Positions 62,561 through 64,000 of a stretch of 64,000 nt of DNA are shown here, piece by piece. A program made the translations under genes and the position numbers. Below the pieces are notes generated by a model, which had not been told where the DNA came from, did no database searches, and saw only the letters and a program-made list of their open reading frames with translations. Source of the stretch: Oasisia sp. SBJ-2009 (lineage: Eukaryota; Annelida; Polychaeta; Sabellida; Siboglinidae); NCBI GenBank assembly GCA_964017155.1, contig OZ024861.1, forward strand, positions 32,179,377 through 32,243,376. The letters are read 5' to 3'. The number at the start of each line of letters is the position of its first letter. The stretch's first letter is position 1.

Positions 62561-64000
62561 TTTGAAATGCAACGCAGAGGAAGTTATTTTGAAATAGTAC
62601 AGCTAGGACATGATCACATTACAAACAAGCAAGATATATCTCGGAAGTATTTAGCCACACTGCAGGTACTGCTACTCTGCCATCCAGATGTGTGATGAGT
62701 GTCAAGTGTAGACTAATATATGTGGGCGTCACCAACATGTAGGTTTATGTAAAATTCCCTTCCAGTCCCTGTGACTCGCCTGGTAAAACCTGTTGTTGAG
62801 GAACACAACTTGGAGAGAATTCCTTCACCTGCTGTAAACAAAGCCAACAAATAATCTAACAGAATTCTAGAAAAGAGGTTATTAACTTCTGGTGCTAAGT
62901 ATTTTAAGCAGTGTGTTAATAAATAAAGTATCATGAAAAGATCTGAGAGTGGTAGTACATGTACTTATATAAAGTTGAATTTCCATATACGGTCCATTAA
63001 TCCAGAATCTTTTGTACTGGGTATAGAACTTTATTACAGATTGAAGCAATATATATCCAGGGTATATATATTATAGTTATATATATATATATCATTGGTA
63101 ATCATACCTTACAGTACAACTGTTGATTGGACATACTGTACCTTTTCTTGTACACTTACTAAATTTCCACAGAGGGACTCTCATGAAACAACACTTTCAA
63201 TAGTAAAAAGATCACATTTAGCAATGATTTTTTACATGTGTTAACCAATTTTATATTTAATAAATTACAATATATACCTACATAATTTATGATGATGACA
63301 TTTCTAATTTGTCCCCATCTATTTCCCTAACAATATAAGCAAACATCTATGAAAGATGGCAAATAAAATACAACATCACACACAATAATTAACAAATACG
63401 GAGGAATGACAGACATCAACAGAATGTAGTCATAGTCATCCAATTCTGATCGACTGTTGCCAACATACGGGCAGTGTGGTTAAGAATGCAAATGAGACAC
63501 TCAATAGGTCTAAGATTAAGGTTATCTCCCCATCTTATGTAACTTATCCTCCCAGTGACCATACAGGCATTAGTGTCTTGTGAATTTATCCTTTTTGACT
63601 GTCTCATGTTGATCCAGATTGCTTGGAAGTCTAAATGCATCACAGTATTTAATTTGATTAATTAATCGAATTTACATAAATGTATATATCGGTATAACTT
63701 GTTACAGTAATCAATTAATATAAATTTGTTTAGAAAGTATTTCTTATTTCTGGACCTTTGTCTGACAGACAGACTTCTTTATATAAGACAGATATTAAAT
63801 ACTAATATAGCAAAAACAAAAATCAATAAATACTAGCTAATTTAATTCAAATAACATAGAAAAACAAGTAAATGTATATAATATCACACACTTAAATTAA
63901 ATATGTAATTTGATAGGCATAACATTGATGCTTGTCATATATCGTTGATTAATTATTTAATAAATTGAGAACTGTTCCATGACCATGCTGGAAATATAAT
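62561..64000. other. Downstream intergenic region, no gene seen
   Basis: Strongly AT-rich. Two minus-strand open frames (62713-62934 and 63416-63643) match no family I know. A convergent neighbour's 3' UTR is possible but not shown. Confidence 0.6.

Noticed and set aside
63416..63643. Minus-strand frame as the end of a neighbouring gene
   Set aside because: No similarity or splice context that I can support; left as intergenic.

Overview
The window is animal nuclear DNA, AT-rich and dominated by introns. It carries essentially one host gene on the + strand. Every junction I used is GT-AG. I joined 64 coding exons from an ATG at 2837 to a TGA ending at 61337; phases agree at all 63 junctions and the total is 13,896 nt, or 4,631 residues plus stop. 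The protein is recognisable as fibrocystin-L (PKHD1L1): signal peptide, three IPT/TIG domains, PA14, a middle region, four IPT domains, a cupredoxin-like stretch, seven more IPT domains, two G8 domains each followed by parallel beta-helix (PbH1) repeats, a polybasic cleavage-type site, beta-rich modules, two tandem SEA domains, one transmembrane helix and a short tail. The host is probably a marine invertebrate (mollusc-, brachiopod- or lancelet-like), judged only from the mix of CR1/L2-like, Penelope-like, piggyBac and Mutator-like elements and tRNA-derived SINEs. I cannot name a species.

Layout: 1-2816 is upstream non-coding DNA with a purine-rich microsatellite and an old SINE; a TATA box and initiator sit about 30 bp apart just before the ATG. 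Exons 2-18 (6440-16881) encode the N-terminal IPT and PA14 part. Exons 19-34 (17781-30103) encode the middle region. Exons 35-42 (30681-40495) encode the IPT array and the first G8. Exons 43-54 (42274-52181) encode the G8/PbH1 ectodomain core and the polybasic site. Exons 55-64 (53195-61337) encode the membrane-proximal stalk, SEA pair, membrane helix and tail. A poly(A) signal lies at 62538, and 62560-64000 shows no recognisable gene.

The introns are rich in mobile DNA. Intron 40 holds a Mutator-like transposase gene with its own intron (36139-38531). Intron 26 holds a piggyBac-type non-autonomous element with perfect TTAA flanks. Intron 42 holds a 1.3-kb terminal-inverted-repeat element with AAAT flanks. 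Intron 18 holds a Penelope-like (GIY-YIG) fragment inserted next to a splice acceptor. CR1/L2-like 3' ends, five SINE copies and three sizeable tandem arrays (28, 38 and 105 bp units) fill much of the rest. Two arrays contain splice-site look-alikes. I did not see a previously undescribed multi-gene system. The most notable points are the tandem SEA module with introns placed at the predicted autoproteolysis site, the donor-bearing minisatellite, the retroelement at an acceptor, and the spliced, apparently intact transposase.
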